Shown here: positions 19,701 through 28,191 of the stretch, piece by piece
Layout: the number at the start of each line of letters is the position of its first letter
Numbering within the stretch: the first letter of the stretch is position 1
NCBI RefSeq assembly: GCF_003668575.1
Contig: NZ_RCVZ01000010.1
Coordinates: forward strand, 18,279-82,278
Source of the DNA: Falsibacillus albus
GTDB lineage: Bacteria > Bacillota > Bacilli > Bacillales > DSM-25281
Reading direction: 5' to 3'
DNA: 64,000 bases
The notes under the pieces: model-generated
Told to the model about the DNA's origin: nothing
The model's database searches: none
What the model saw: the letters and a program-made list of their open reading frames with translations, nothing else
Made by a program: the position numbers and the translations under genes

Positions 19701-19910
19701 TTTATCGAATTTGGATTCATCACAAGCCTCCTTGACAAGACGGTGCCCCGAAAGATAGCGAATGACCCTATTCGGCACTTCAAACCTGAAGATTTCACCA
19801 TGTTCTTCTGCCATTTTCATCAAAGATTGCATCGGTTTTTCCTTGTCGATGACTGGCAGGTTCCTAAGGGGACCATATGTTTTCGGCTGGGGCATTTGCT
19901 TTGCTTCCAT
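16755..19910 (-). CDS. self-sufficient cytochrome P450-reductase fusion (CYP102A family)
   Basis: The 1051-residue enzyme fuses a P450 heme domain (1-460) to an FMN/FAD/NADPH reductase. The heme domain shows the I-helix AGHETT (265-270), ExxR and the heme-ligand loop [10 protein letters not shown] with Cys401. The flavodoxin domain starts with [11 protein letters not shown] near 487, and the FAD site has [10 protein letters not shown]. Long stretches equal P450 BM3 of B. megaterium as I remember it, including [11 protein letters not shown] around the substrate-channel Phe. It should hydroxylate medium to long fatty acids at subterminal positions using NADPH. ATG at 19910 is spaced correctly from GAAGGA; an upstream TTG is not. 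No TetR regulator of the BM3R1/FatR type lies beside it. Confidence 0.95.
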   Translation of the reverse strand: MEAKQMPQPKTYGPLRNLPVIDKEKPMQSLMKMAEEHGEIFRFEVPNRVIRYLSGHRLVKEACDESKFDKNVSQPLKNVRAFTGDGLFTSWTHEENWHKAHNILLPSFSQQAMKGYHSMMVDIAVQLIQKWERLNPDDHIEVPEDMTRLTLDTIGLCGFNYRFNSFYQENPHPFIQSMVRALEEAMKQLQRLGIQDKLMVNKKRQFEKDKKYMFELVDKIISERKESGFQKNDLLTHMLNGVDPETGEALDDENIRYQIITFLIAGHETTSGLLSFALYYLVKNPEKLKKAAEEAEAVLIDPVPGYKQVKQLKYIGMVLNEALRLWPTAPAFSLYAKDDVVLGGDYPLNRGDQLMVLIPQLHRDRTVWGDDVEDFKPERFENLSNIPQHAFKPFGNGQRACIGQQFALHEAKLILGMMLKHFDFIDHLNYQLDVKETLTLKPDGFTLKVRSKHRSIGPDESVNDHEKLKLIKPKKAQTHGTPLLFLYGSNMGTAEGTARDLADIGMNLGFETNVAQLDAYMGNLPSKGAVVIVTSSYNGTPPDNAKQFVKWLEEAKGKEVEGIKYAVFGCGDSNWATTYQRIPQFIDSKLSSNGAYRICERGEADASDDFEATYEAWRDDLWESLAMEFNLQLEVNSDAAAAFSLEYVNETAETPIAKSHRAFTARVIENRELQAKGSNRSTRHIEVSLPSSNMYKEGDHLGIIPQNDRELVERVMNRFHLEANQHIRIHHGNLKQMHLPLGRTISIFDLLTNFVELQEPATRSQLRELAAATECPPHKKELEALTQKGVYKEMVLSKRISMLDLLEKYPAVSMDFAGFLALLPGMKPRYYSISSSPKVNEDTGSITVSVVRGNSWSGNGEYKGVASNYLAQLDQGDTVTCFLSSPESGFELPESPETPIIMVGPGTGIAPFRGFIQARSAWKREGKALGKAHLYFGCRHSEFDFLYRDELEMAVEDGIIILHTAYSRMGDCPKTYVQHLIEKDGDHLIQLLDHGGHLYICGDGSKMAPDVENTLIAVYGRVHSATEEESRKWLAGLERSGRYAKDVWAGQ

Positions 19911-20008
19911 GATCAATCCTTCTTTCTTATTTGTGTTTTAGCCTGCAACGCTGTATTAAACTTTTTATTTATCGTTTTATTAATCTTATTAAATATTCTA
20001 ATATCTAA

Positions 20009-20434
20009 TCAAGCAGACAGGCTCAGCAGCAAATATTTGAAGAAAAAGAATAGAATGAATGCAGTGATAATCATTAGATGGAAGGTCATGACTTTAAATC
20101 TTGTTTTTTTCACAGGAAGAGCTTCTCCCTTTTTTCCAACAGAGCCACTGTAAATGAAATAATAATCGCTGATGAATAGAACGGCACTTACAGTCTTCAA
20201 AATGATATTTTTTAATATTACAAATGCCATGACAAGGACAAATCCTCGGACAAACATGATGGTGATGAATGAAACAATAATGAAAGAGGCTCCCATTTTC
20301 ATTCCGGTTGGAGGATCCGGTGCTTCTTTTTCTTGATGATTCATCCTTTCCACAATGGCTTGGGCATTCATGATAAAGGTCAAGAAAATATAGCCAAGGA
20401 TGATCCATTCGCTGCTGCTTAAATGATTAAACAT
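20009..20434 (-). CDS. integral membrane protein of unknown function
   Basis: The 141-residue protein has about four hydrophobic segments: 10-25, 46-75 (possibly two), 83-95 and 118-139. A charged cytoplasmic loop sits near 30-42. The start is ATG at 20434 with AGGAGG 8 bases upstream. It lies 38 bases downstream of the ClpN-GNAT gene on the same strand and may share its transcript; the P450 gene follows 98 bases further on. I do not recognise the family and assign no function. Confidence 0.65.
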   Translation of the reverse strand: MFNHLSSSEWIILGYIFLTFIMNAQAIVERMNHQEKEAPDPPTGMKMGASFIIVSFITIMFVRGFVLVMAFVILKNIILKTVSAVLFISDYYFIYSGSVGKKGEALPVKKTRFKVMTFHLMIITAFILFFFFKYLLLSLSA

Positions 20435-20472
20435 GTTTGCAACCTCCTGACAATTCTATAATTCTAAAGTTC

Positions 20473-21318
20473 TTAATATTTTGGGATGACCACAGCATTG
20501 CAGATTTTTTCATAAAATTCGATTGGTCCTGCTCCGCCAAATACGACGTATTCATAGCCAATTTCCTTCATTTCCATTAAACAGGTGCAGACGAGATTGG
20601 AGCCGATCCCATTAGCGCGTTCGGTTTGAATGACACCCATTGGCCCATAATATCCCTTTTTCTTTTTGTAAGTATCATAGCAGGCAAATCCGATGATATC
20701 TTGCTGGTCATTCAATGCAATAAAAATAGGGACTTGAGTATTGACATTAAAACCCTTTTCGATGGTTTCCGCCCATTCATTGGAGAAATTCTTTTTGATA
20801 AAATCAATCAGGGGTTGTTTGTCTGTTGCTTCTGCTCTTTTAATATCTATGAAAGATGTTTTTTCTGGAGGTGTATACGAAGGCAAATGAGTAATTAAGT
20901 CTCTGGAGGTTGTTCCATGGGATAAAATTATCTCATTTTGCTTACTGGTCAAAATGGAATCGAGCTGTTTTGATAATATCAAAGCCTTCAAAACATGCCC
21001 CTCATTAAGATGGATTTGATTGTAGCGGTTCATGTATTCGATCGCCTGTTCCATGATGGCATTTACTTTCGGGGACACACGGCTTTGGAAAAAATCGTTA
21101 CTGGTTGAAGTTTGACCGATGGGTTGCCCTGCAAACTCTCTTAAACTTAAAAAATCAAAATCCCCTTTTAGCAGGATTTCACCAAGCACACCAGACTTTT
21201 CCCGCAAACTGCCAATCAAAAGATGGACCGGCTGCAAAACCTTTCCTTGCCCCTCTTCTTCTGCAAACGTTAACACCCTCTTTAAACGATCCGTCAACCG
21301 ATGCGTTGAAACCTGCAA
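20473..21318 (-). CDS. Clp N-domain fused to GNAT acetyltransferase
   Basis: The 281-residue protein has two parts. Residues 1-135 match a ClpA/ClpC-type N-domain with its two helical repeats (RLKRVLTFAEEEG...LQPVHLLIGSLRE and MNRYNQIHLNEGHVLKALI). Residues 155-281 look like a GNAT fold, with IGFACYDTY and the acetyl-CoA loop ERANGIGSNLV near 238-248. No ATPase module is present. Clp N-domains bind substrates or adaptors, so the protein may acetylate clients or a partner recognised through that domain; this is inference. The start is ATG at 21318 behind a GGAGGGG box, 24 bases from hairpin copy 4. Confidence 0.8.
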   Translation of the reverse strand: MQVSTHRLTDRLKRVLTFAEEEGQGKVLQPVHLLIGSLREKSGVLGEILLKGDFDFLSLREFAGQPIGQTSTSNDFFQSRVSPKVNAIMEQAIEYMNRYNQIHLNEGHVLKALILSKQLDSILTSKQNEIILSHGTTSRDLITHLPSYTPPEKTSFIDIKRAEATDKQPLIDFIKKNFSNEWAETIEKGFNVNTQVPIFIALNDQQDIIGFACYDTYKKKKGYYGPMGVIQTERANGIGSNLVCTCLMEMKEIGYEYVVFGGAGPIEFYEKICNAVVIPKY

Positions 21319-21341
21319 TTGAACCCCTCCATTTCATTTGT

Positions 21342-21382
21342 GGTGACAGGCACCATCCATTTTCTGGATGGTGCCTGTCACC
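21342..21382. repeat. 41-bp hairpin repeat, copy 4
   Basis: Perfect 17-bp arms around loop ATTTTCT. It lies just upstream of the ClpN-GNAT start and 137 bases past the Nudix stop, one of only two copies not close to a stop codon. Confidence 0.95.
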
Positions 21383-21519
21383 CTATCAGGGATTATTTTC
21401 CATTATACAGAAATATAGTTCATTATTGTCGATCTTAATACTGAAAGTTATGTATAATCAGTAACAATTAACTTTTACTTTTACAAATACACGGATATTT
21501 GGACATGCAACAAGCAGCT

Positions 21520-21981
21520 TTACTTGCGATCATTAGAAGTAAAGTATTCCTTTAATATCGTTCGATGGCTGCCGACCATTTCTCCCGGGAATTCATCTTC
21601 ATGAAAATATTGCAGCTTCGTCGATTCTGATAGATCCATTTCCATTGTTCCCTTTACATTTTTTGTCCAGTAAGCTGCAGTCACCACATAAAATTCGTCC
21701 CCATTCGCTGCAACGGTAAAATGATCTGGCCCTGAATAAACATTAATCAATTTCAATTCATCGATTGTCAGTCCCGTTTCTTCTAACACCTCGCGTTTTG
21801 CCACATCCTCCGTCGATTCACCAAGTTCCATTAGTCCTCCAGGAAGCCCCCAAACCCCCTGAGGGTACGTTCTCTCCTGGAGCAGAACCCTTCCTTCATC
21901 ATCCACAATCACTGCGACAGCACCAACTAAAATCAACGGCCGATGGCCAACGAGATTCCTGATATCTTCTATATAACCCAA
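21520..21981 (-). CDS. Nudix hydrolase
   Basis: The 153-residue protein has a complete Nudix box: Gly49, Glu55, then REVLEETGL at 63-71, matching G-x5-E-x7-REUxEExGU. The N-terminal strand LVGAVAVIVDDEGRVLLQER is typical. Nudix enzymes hydrolyse nucleoside diphosphate-linked compounds; the substrate is unclear. The start is ATG or TTG near 21981, in an upstream region with an AAAGGAG-type box. It sits between hairpin copies 4 and 5. It is one of four Nudix genes in the window. Confidence 0.9.
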   Translation of the reverse strand: MGYIEDIRNLVGHRPLILVGAVAVIVDDEGRVLLQERTYPQGVWGLPGGLMELGESTEDVAKREVLEETGLTIDELKLINVYSGPDHFTVAANGDEFYVVTAAYWTKNVKGTMEMDLSESTKLQYFHEDEFPGEMVGSHRTILKEYFTSNDRK

Positions 21982-22004
21982 TTAATACACTCCTTTCTTC
22001 ACAG

Positions 22005-22045
22005 GGTGACAGGCACCATCCATTATTTGGATGGTGCCTGTCACC
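22005..22045. repeat. 41-bp hairpin repeat, copy 5
   Basis: Perfect 17-bp arms around loop ATTATTT. It sits between the divergent Nudix and LCP genes, 23 bases upstream of the Nudix start, so it is not at a 3' end. Confidence 0.95.
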
Positions 22046-22157
22046 CTATCATAACACTTTCTAATTCACAATATTTACAAAACTAGAATTATAGTTAATA
22101 ATATACATAAACTTTCCATGATTTACATCTAGGAACTATAGATAAAAGAGGGGTTTT

Positions 22158-23105
22158 ATGAAGCAAAGATTTGAGCATCGTAGAAAAAAGAGAAAAAAGA
22201 GGCGTTTACGTATATTTTTCACTATCGTTACATTATTCTTTCTTTCCATTGCGGGATATGTCCTGTTTCAATATTATGCTGGAAAACAGGTGACCGCAAA
22301 TGACAAGGACATCATCGAACCGCAGGCAAAAGCTGAATTCCACGGCCAGGAAAGCAAAGTCGGCAAGACGAACATCCTGCTCCTAGGTGTTGACGGCCGC
22401 GGGGCAATCGAAGATTCCAATTCCGATACGATGATTATCGCCCAATACGATCCTGATAAGAACAGTGTCAAAATGGTCTCGCTCATGCGCGATATGTTCG
22501 TCCGCGTACCTGGATATGATGGAAGAAAAAAAATGAACTCTTCCTTCCTTTTGGGCGGGCCGGAATTGACAAGACAAACGATTAAAGAGAACTTCGGAAT
22601 CGATATCCAATATTATATCATGGTCAACTTTAAAGGCTTCGAACAAGCGATCGATACACTTGCCCCTGATGGAATCGAAGTCAATGTGGAAAAGGCGATG
22701 AGTTATCACATTGGCGTCAACCTTCAGCCAGGTTTGCAAAAGTTGAACGGAAAGGAACTATTGGGATATGCCCGCTTCAGGCATGACATTGACAGTGACT
22801 TCGGACGCGTCAAGCGCCAGCAAAAAGTCATCAAACTTGTATCTGATGAGGTCATGAGTGCCAATGGCATCCTGAAGGCTCCTAAACTATTAGGGGAAAT
22901 CCAGCCCTACATCTATACAAACATGAGCTCAGTCGCTGAATTGAAATTCGTAAAAGACTTCCTCCTTCATCGTCCGTCTGTGACGGATACTATGTCATTG
23001 CCTGTTGAAGATGGATATGTAAATGATTATGATGAAGTATTTCATGACATTCTACGCATCGACGACCAAAAAAACCGTGATGCGATCAATCAGTTTTTGA
23101 ATTAA
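22158..23105 (+). CDS. LytR-CpsA-Psr family protein (wall polymer ligase, TagTUV-like)
   Basis: The 315-residue protein has a very basic N-terminus (residues 7-18), one membrane anchor (19-39) and an external LCP domain. The domain shows the LLGVDGRG and SDTMIIAQYDPDKN strands, the SLMRDMFVRVPG Arg-Asp motif (about 109-120), and LGYARFRHDIDSDFGRVKRQQ with the conserved arginines that bind the pyrophosphate. LCP enzymes transfer wall teichoic acid or similar polymers from undecaprenyl carrier to peptidoglycan. The start is ATG at 22158 with AGAGGGG upstream. Hairpin copy 6 follows the stop by 4 bases. Confidence 0.9.
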   Translation: MKQRFEHRRKKRKKRRLRIFFTIVTLFFLSIAGYVLFQYYAGKQVTANDKDIIEPQAKAEFHGQESKVGKTNILLLGVDGRGAIEDSNSDTMIIAQYDPDKNSVKMVSLMRDMFVRVPGYDGRKKMNSSFLLGGPELTRQTIKENFGIDIQYYIMVNFKGFEQAIDTLAPDGIEVNVEKAMSYHIGVNLQPGLQKLNGKELLGYARFRHDIDSDFGRVKRQQKVIKLVSDEVMSANGILKAPKLLGEIQPYIYTNMSSVAELKFVKDFLLHRPSVTDTMSLPVEDGYVNDYDEVFHDILRIDDQKNRDAINQFLN

Positions 23106-23109
23106 TAAA

Positions 23110-23150
23110 GGTGACAGGCACCATCCATAATCTGGATGGTGCCTGTCACC
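23110..23150. repeat. 41-bp hairpin repeat, copy 6
   Basis: Perfect 17-bp arms around loop ATAATCT between two convergent genes, 4 bases after the LCP stop and 12 bases from the DUF302 stop. A TTTT stretch follows on the plus strand, so it is well placed as a shared terminator. Confidence 0.95.
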
Positions 23151-23162
23151 TTTTCCTTTGAA

Positions 23163-23549
23163 CTATTTACATCCATCGATACATTTTTTTAGTCTTGCTT
23201 CTACATCCTTTGCTATTTCATCCAAGTCAGGGTCATCGGCTAGGTGAATTAGTGAACTTGGGTTTGGCATTCCGATTTTGGTTTTTCCCCCATCTTCATA
23301 GACAACAATTTTACATGGGAGAAAATAACCGACTTTTTTGTCTTTGCTTAACACTCTGACAGCTTCGTCCGGATTACAGACCTCCAATACACGGTATGCA
23401 CTGGAAAAATCCTTGCCTTTTTCCTGAAGCTTCCCTGCAAGGTCGAAGTCCCAAAGCACCCCGAATTTTTCCTCCTTTAATTGATCTTCAAGGGCAGCAA
23501 TCGCCTCTTCGATTCCTTTGGTGGTTTCCACTGTATAATCAAATTGCAT
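23163..23549 (-). CDS. DUF302 family protein
   Basis: The 128-residue cytoplasmic protein shows the DUF302 pattern. It has GVLWDFDLAGKLQEKG (35-50), a Y-R-V-L-E-V-C-N-P motif near 57-65 and the core strand GYFLPCKIVVYEDGGKTKIGMPNP. DUF302 proteins are common beside heavy-metal and sulfur genes; no activity is firmly assigned. Two Cys residues (VCNP and LPCK) and a C-terminal CIDGC pair are conspicuous. It lies 21 bases downstream of the rhodanese gene on the same strand, so the two are probably one transcript at the end of the copper block. Confidence 0.85.
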   Translation of the reverse strand: MQFDYTVETTKGIEEAIAALEDQLKEEKFGVLWDFDLAGKLQEKGKDFSSAYRVLEVCNPDEAVRVLSKDKKVGYFLPCKIVVYEDGGKTKIGMPNPSSLIHLADDPDLDEIAKDVEARLKKCIDGCK

Positions 23550-23570
23550 TACGATCTCTCCTTATTTTGA

Positions 23571-23870
23571 TTAATTGACAACTTCTCCGTCCCATTCTTC
23601 CATCCCGCCTTGCATAGACTTGGCATCCAAGCCGTATTCCCTAAGTAGTGCCGCAGCTTTTTCACTCCTCATCCCACTTCTGCAAACCGTGATATACTTT
23701 TCTTTTTTATTGAGTGTCTCTACTTTTCCCTCGAGTTGATCCAATGGAATATTTTCAGCTCCGGGGATCTTCCCTTCTTTTACTTCATCAGGTGAACGGA
23801 CATCAATGACGTGTACACCTTTTTCTTTTTTTAACTTCTCTACTTCACTAGGTTTAACAAAGGCTTGCAT
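23571..23870 (-). CDS. single-domain rhodanese
   Basis: The 99-residue protein is a compact rhodanese: VIDVRSPDEVKEGKIPGAENIPLD at the start, and the active-site loop CRSGMRS with the persulfide-forming Cys near residue 64. It should carry sulfane sulfur from a donor to an acceptor in the cytoplasm. The start is ATG at 23870 with GGAGGG upstream; a longer frame to 23954 crosses the promoter and is rejected. It is followed closely by DUF302. An imperfect CsoR/CstR-like site lies 45 bases upstream, which fits sulfide or metal control. Confidence 0.9.
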   Translation of the reverse strand: MQAFVKPSEVEKLKKEKGVHVIDVRSPDEVKEGKIPGAENIPLDQLEGKVETLNKKEKYITVCRSGMRSEKAAALLREYGLDAKSMQGGMEEWDGEVVN

Positions 23871-23914
23871 TTTATCCCTCCAACGAATTTGTTTTGTGTT
23901 CCGCAGTAATACAT

Positions 23915-23930
23915 ATACCCAGTACAGTAT
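23915..23930 (-). promoter_or_regulatory. candidate CsoR/CstR-type operator before the rhodanese gene
   Basis: The 16-bp stretch is ATACCC-AGTA-CAGTAT. It keeps the ATAC and GTAT ends and one C-rich half of the CsoR-family operator, but the G-rich half is degenerate. It lies in the presumed promoter of the rhodanese-DUF302 pair. Confidence 0.35.
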
Positions 23931-23959
23931 GCAATAAACGTAATATATCTCCAAATTAA

Positions 23960-23987
23960 AAAAGAGCCCTCAAATGAGAACTCTTTT
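23960..23987 (-). terminator. intrinsic terminator of the csoR-copA-copZ operon
   Basis: Arms AAAAGAG and CTCTTTT with an inner CTC/GAG pair form a hairpin, followed on the minus strand by a run of T. It starts 6 bases after the copZ stop. Confidence 0.7.
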
Positions 23988-23992
23988 AAAAT

Positions 23993-24199
23993 TTATTTCA
24001 CATCATATCCTTGGTCTTCCACTGCTTCCTTCATGTTTCCCAGGCCGACTTTTTCTGCATCGTATTTTACTTCCACTTTGCCATCCTTCAAAGAAACCTC
24101 TACATCTCTTACTCCTTCTAATTCACCTAACGCTGATTTGACAGCTTTCTCACAATGTCCACATGTCATACCTTTTACATTTAAAGTAGCTTGTTCCAT
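23993..24199 (-). CDS. copZ: copper chaperone CopZ
   Basis: The 68-residue protein is a single heavy-metal-associated domain with the metal site GMTCGHC (Cys13 and Cys16) and the ferredoxin-like beta-alpha-beta-beta-alpha-beta pattern. It should carry Cu(I) in the cytoplasm to the CopA pump encoded just upstream. The length is typical of CopZ. It is the last gene of the csoR-copA-copZ order, 132 bases after copA, and is followed by a terminator. Confidence 0.95.
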   Translation of the reverse strand: MEQATLNVKGMTCGHCEKAVKSALGELEGVRDVEVSLKDGKVEVKYDAEKVGLGNMKEAVEDQGYDVK

Positions 24200-24331
24200 G
24201 TTGCATCACCTTTCTTATTTGATTTAAATTTCCTTTGATCTTAATCGAAGGTTGTTTCAAATTCAGTTTACTGCTAACCGACAGATGAATGGTGTGCCCT
24301 CAGAAGTCTCGCTTATTCTGTTCATACCGTT

Positions 24332-26725
24332 TTAAAGTTTTATTCTTTTCAAACGAAGCGAGTTTGTAACGACTGAGACCGAACTAAAGGCCATGGCTGC
24401 ACCAGCGACCCAAGGAGCGAGAAGGCCCAGTGCGGCAATGGGAATCCCTGCAGCATTATAAGCCAGAGCCCAGAATAGATTTTGACGAATATTTTTCATC
24501 GTTTTTCCACTCAATTCAATCGCTTTAGACAGGAGCAAAAGGTCGCCACCCATAATGGTCACATCAGCAGCCTCAATCGCAACATCGGTGCCTGTGCCGA
24601 TGGCTATTCCAATATCAGCTGTTGCCAATGCTGGAGCATCATTGATTCCGTCTCCTACCATTGCCACCTTTTTACCTTGGTTTTGCAGTTTTCTTACCTC
24701 GTCTGCTTTTTCTTCGGGAAGTACTTCTGCCATCACATGTTTAATCCCCACGTTCTCAGCGATGGCATGAGCTGTACGTTCATTATCCCCTGTCAGCATG
24801 TAAACAGAAATCCCCATCTTCCTTAACCGATGCACAGCTTCTTTTGCAGTATCTTTAACGGTATCTGCAACTGCTATGACACCTAGAGCTTTGCTTTCGA
24901 TGGCCAGAATCATGGCTGTCTTGCCTTCCTGTTCATAGTTAGAAAGCTTTTCGTCAAATGAATCGAACGATATTTGATGGTCTTGCATCAGTTTCCTCGT
25001 TCCTGCTAAAAAACGGTTTCCTTCTATTGAAGCAATGATACCATGGCCTGGAATCGCCTCAAAATGATCGGTTTTCATTTTTTGAGCCCCAAGAGATTCG
25101 GAATATTGGACAATTGCTTCAGCGAGCGGATGCTCGGAGGATTTCTCTGCCGCAAGTAAATACGGCAATACTCTCTCGTCCAATGTTTCGAAATCTGTCA
25201 CTACAGGCTTTCCATTCGTTATCGTACCCGTTTTATCCAATACAATTGCATCAATTTTTTGGGTTCCTTCCAAATGTTCCCCGCCTTTAAACAGGATTCC
25301 AATTTCAGCGCCTTTTCCGGTTCCAACCATGATGGATGTGGGTGTTGCCAATCCCAATGCACAAGGGCAAGCAATGACCAACACGGCTATTGCCACCTCA
25401 AGGGCTTGAGGAAGATCATTTGGTGTGACAAAATAGAACCAAATCAAAAATGTAAGAACTGAAATACCGACTACAATCGGGACGAAGTATCCTGAAATGA
25501 TATCTGCCATGCGCTGTATTGGAGCTTTAGAGCCCTGTGCCTCTTCAACTACTTTGATGATGCCTGCCAACGCTGTATCATTCCCGACTTTTGTTGCTTT
25601 CATTTGGAGCCGTCCATTTTTATTGATTGTAGAGCCTATGAGTTGATCACCTTCGCTTTTATCGACCGGAATCGATTCACCTGTGATCATCGACTCATCC
25701 ACAGATGAACTTCCCGAAGTGACCTCACCATCCACGGGAATCTTTTCCCCAGGCTTAACTATCAGGATGTCGTCAACGACTACTTGATCAATGGGCACCT
25801 TAGCCTCTGCGCCATTTCGAATGACGGTAGCTTCCTTTGCCTGAAGATTCAATAAAGAAGAAATCGCTTCTGTCGTCCTTCCCTTAGCCAGCGCTTCAAA
25901 AAGTTTCCCGACTAATATCAATGTGATCAGAACCGCACTGGTTTCAAAATATACGTGTGGCATATAGTCCACATTCAACGTGTGGCGTATTGCCTCAACA
26001 GTGCTGTAAAAGTAGGCAGCCGATGTTCCAAGCGCTACAAGAACATCCATGTTGGCGCTTTTGTTTCTTAATGATTTGTATGCACCAGTGTAGAACTGCC
26101 AGCCAATAATGAACTGGACAGGGGTAGCCAAAGCGAATTGGAACCATGGATTCATCATTAAGTCGGGCACTTTCAGCCCCAAATCCCATGGCATATGGCC
26201 AAGCATTGTATATAGCAGCGGCAATGCAAGTATGATGGATGCAAGAAGCTTCACTTTTTTCCGCTGGATTTCCTGCTCCTTATAGGATGCCTTGGATTCT
26301 CGCTGCTCCTTCAATTTCCCTTCATAGCCGAGTTTTTTTATTTTATTTAATATGTCTTCCGTTGCAAGTATGCCCGGCTGGTACTCAATGACGGCCGACT
26401 CGTCAGCCAGGTTGACTGCTGCATTACTGACACCTTCCATTTTATTGAGTACTTTTTCAATTCTGGTTGAACAAGAAGCGCACGTCATGCCATAGATATC
26501 AAGTTCAAGTTTTTCATTCTGAACACCGTAGCCTAATTTTTCTATCTTTTGAACAATTTTTTCCGGGATTACGTTGTTTGAATCATACGAAATAGATGCG
26601 GATTCCATCGCAAGGTTTACGTTCGCTTCCACCCCATCGATCTTGTTCAAAACTTTTTCGATGCGGGCCGAGCAAGATGCACACGTCATGCCTGTTATGC
26701 CGAGTTTTATTTTTTTGTCTGTCAT
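24332..26725 (-). CDS. copA: copper-exporting P1B-type ATPase CopA
   Basis: The 797-residue pump has two N-terminal metal-binding domains with CxxC at 15-18 and 82-85, eight predicted membrane helices, the TGES actuator motif near 348, and the intramembrane CPC site at 453-455. The phosphorylation site DKTGT is at 497-501 and the hinge GDGINDAP is near the C-terminal third. It exports Cu(I) at the cost of ATP. The start is taken at ATG 26725; an upstream TTG at 26740 is also in frame and cannot be excluded because the ribosome binding site is weak. It begins 19 bases after csoR, indicating one transcript. Confidence 0.95.
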   Translation of the reverse strand: MTDKKIKLGITGMTCASCSARIEKVLNKIDGVEANVNLAMESASISYDSNNVIPEKIVQKIEKLGYGVQNEKLELDIYGMTCASCSTRIEKVLNKMEGVSNAAVNLADESAVIEYQPGILATEDILNKIKKLGYEGKLKEQRESKASYKEQEIQRKKVKLLASIILALPLLYTMLGHMPWDLGLKVPDLMMNPWFQFALATPVQFIIGWQFYTGAYKSLRNKSANMDVLVALGTSAAYFYSTVEAIRHTLNVDYMPHVYFETSAVLITLILVGKLFEALAKGRTTEAISSLLNLQAKEATVIRNGAEAKVPIDQVVVDDILIVKPGEKIPVDGEVTSGSSSVDESMITGESIPVDKSEGDQLIGSTINKNGRLQMKATKVGNDTALAGIIKVVEEAQGSKAPIQRMADIISGYFVPIVVGISVLTFLIWFYFVTPNDLPQALEVAIAVLVIACPCALGLATPTSIMVGTGKGAEIGILFKGGEHLEGTQKIDAIVLDKTGTITNGKPVVTDFETLDERVLPYLLAAEKSSEHPLAEAIVQYSESLGAQKMKTDHFEAIPGHGIIASIEGNRFLAGTRKLMQDHQISFDSFDEKLSNYEQEGKTAMILAIESKALGVIAVADTVKDTAKEAVHRLRKMGISVYMLTGDNERTAHAIAENVGIKHVMAEVLPEEKADEVRKLQNQGKKVAMVGDGINDAPALATADIGIAIGTGTDVAIEAADVTIMGGDLLLLSKAIELSGKTMKNIRQNLFWALAYNAAGIPIAALGLLAPWVAGAAMAFSSVSVVTNSLRLKRIKL

Positions 26726-26744
26726 ATGATCATCACCCAACTCG

Positions 26745-27053
26745 TCATGATTTTGAAAACTGCTCGAATACCTTCATTAGTTCTTCAATCGATTCATCCC
26801 CATTGCCTGCTTCAATCGCACCGCGGACGCAGTGATGCGTGTGTTTTTCCAACAAATTCAAACCGACCTTCTTCATGGCAGCATTAATGGCGGATAGTTG
26901 GACTAGAATATCAACGCAGTAGCGGTCTTCGTTCACCATTTTCTGGATGCCCCTAACTTGCCCTTCAATCCGTTTCAATCGATTGATCAATTTTTCTTTA
27001 TCTTCATTTGAACGATGTGTCTTTTTATCAGGTTGTTTCATTTCATGATCCAT
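26745..27053 (-). CDS. csoR: copper-sensing repressor CsoR
   Basis: The 102-residue, all-helical protein has the Cu(I) ligand set Cys46, His71 and Cys75 in the spacing of B. subtilis CsoR (Cys45, His70, Cys74), and the motif [16 protein letters not shown]. It releases its operator when Cu(I) binds. The start is ATG at 27053, 7 bases after GAGGTG; the TTG one codon earlier is less likely. A CsoR-type operator lies within its own promoter, so the operon is autoregulated. It heads the csoR-copA-copZ transcript. Confidence 0.95.
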   Translation of the reverse strand: MDHEMKQPDKKTHRSNEDKEKLINRLKRIEGQVRGIQKMVNEDRYCVDILVQLSAINAAMKKVGLNLLEKHTHHCVRGAIEAGNGDESIEELMKVFEQFSKS

Positions 27054-27075
27054 CAACCATCACCTCTTCCTCTTT

Positions 27076-27104
27076 ACTATACCCCCGTATAGTATAAGTG
27101 TCAA
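27076..27104 (-). promoter_or_regulatory. csoR operon promoter overlapped by a CsoR operator
   Basis: On the minus strand TTGACA (plus 27099-27104), a 17-base spacer and TATAGT (plus 27076-27081) form a near-consensus promoter. The spacer and -10 contain the dyad TATAC-GGGGG-TATA, a classical CsoR site with its G/C-rich centre. CsoR binding would block polymerase directly. Confidence 0.85.
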
Positions 27105-27283
27105 ATTTGATGCTTCGCTTATATCATACCCTTTCCAACCAAATATCAATCTAATAAGCGACCGTCTCAAAGTTAATCTTTATATCTTAATACCCTGCAG
27201 GCTACACGTATATTTTCTGCCCATGTTTACAAGAATAAAATATTAGAAAATCATTGATAATTTCATCTATGTTTGAACAAATT

Positions 27284-27295
27284 ATACCGGGGTAT
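27284..27295 (+). promoter_or_regulatory. CsoR-like operator upstream of the DUF4396 gene
   Basis: The sequence ATACCGGGGTAT is a near-palindrome matching the core of CsoR operators. It lies 34 bases upstream of the DUF4396 start and within or beside candidate promoter elements (TTGAAC at 27273-27278; GATAAT at 27305-27310). Confidence 0.65.
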
Positions 27296-27329
27296 CGAAT
27301 AATAGATAATATTTTCCGGGAGGGATTCG

Positions 27330-28055
27330 ATGACATTACTGACTACGATTGCTTATATTTCAGTTTTTTTAGGAATATTATCGGCGATCACTATCTTATT
27401 GGACATTATTAAACACCCGCAGCCAATGAAGATCATGAACATTGTTTGGCCAATAAATGGACTTTACTTAGGACCATTCGGAATATGGGCTTATTGGGTA
27501 ATGGGAAGATCCAAGAATGACCACTCGCATCACCATGAAAACCACGAAGATGATTCTAGGGAAGGCCATGATCATGAAAGTATGCATGGCGACAAGCCAT
27601 TTTGGCAAAGTGTTTTCGTTTCGACAAGCCATTGTTCAAGCGGTTGTACGTTCGGGGATGCAGTCGGGGTGCCCATTGTTTTCTTATCAGGGCTGACCAT
27701 CGCAGGGTCAACACTTTTTGCCCATTATACCGTTGAATTCGTATGCGCCTATATATTCGGCGTCTTTTTCCAAGTTTTTTCCATCGTTCCGATGAGTCGA
27801 AAAATGGGGAATGAGATGAGCTGGGGAAAAGGGTTCTGGAATGCTATTAAAGCCGATACACTGTCTTTAGTTGCATTTGAGATTGGGATGTTCGGCTGGA
27901 TGGCCATTGTCCATTATGTGCTATTTACGAAACCGCCTGAACCTAACACAATGGTCTATTGGTTCATGATGCAAATCGCAATGATTCTTGGTGCTATCAC
28001 CAGCTATCCAGCGAATTGGCTGTTGGTCAAAAAAGGCGTAAAGCATGGAATGTAA
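27330..28055 (+). CDS. DUF4396 family membrane protein, probably copper-regulated
   Basis: The 241-residue protein has about six membrane helices (6-27, 36-60, 115-135, 140-157, 180-200, 208-232). A cytoplasmic or external loop around 65-90 is rich in His, Asp and Glu (HSHHHENHEDD and HDHESMHGD), suggesting metal binding. The segment STSHCSSGCTFGDA near 98-111 adds two Cys and a His. The family is DUF4396; no function is established to my knowledge. GGGAGGGATTCG precedes ATG at 27330. It is divergent from csoR and has its own CsoR-like site, so copper induction is likely. Confidence 0.85.
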   Translation: MTLLTTIAYISVFLGILSAITILLDIIKHPQPMKIMNIVWPINGLYLGPFGIWAYWVMGRSKNDHSHHHENHEDDSREGHDHESMHGDKPFWQSVFVSTSHCSSGCTFGDAVGVPIVFLSGLTIAGSTLFAHYTVEFVCAYIFGVFFQVFSIVPMSRKMGNEMSWGKGFWNAIKADTLSLVAFEIGMFGWMAIVHYVLFTKPPEPNTMVYWFMMQIAMILGAITSYPANWLLVKKGVKHGM

Positions 28056-28060
28056 AAGAA

Positions 28061-28097
28061 AAATGCGCTCTTCCTTATAAAGGGAGCGCATTTTTTT
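28061..28097 (+). terminator. intrinsic terminator of the DUF4396 gene
   Basis: A 10-bp stem AAATGCGCTC/GAGCGCATTT with further pairing in the loop is followed by a T run. It starts 5 bases after the stop codon. Confidence 0.9.
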
Positions 28098-28191
28098 CGG
28101 AAAGTGAGTATAAAACAAAGTAAAAATTCAACAAACCGCAGATACCCATTGTTGGAACACCGGTGTACAATTCGATCACTTCCATTTGCAT
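28075..28191 (-). CDS. possible 38-residue membrane peptide
   Basis: A short minus-strand frame from ATG 28191 encodes a peptide with acidic N-terminus (MQMEVIELY) and one hydrophobic segment (about 13-29), ending KNALPL. An AGGAGA box lies about 15 bases upstream, which is too far for a good start. A competing frame at 28198 has better spacing but a less protein-like sequence. The end overlaps the DUF4396 terminator. It may be spurious. Confidence 0.2.
   Translation of the reverse strand: MQMEVIELYTGVPTMGICGLLNFYFVLYSLSEKNALPL

Noticed and set aside
19917..20008. FatR/BM3R1-type operator upstream of the P450 gene
   Set aside because: No 20-bp palindrome of the expected kind could be found in this AT-rich spacer.
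20094..20408. Overlapping frame in the membrane protein gene rich in Cys and His
   Set aside because: It is a frame shadow of the real gene, which has the ribosome binding site and membrane helices.
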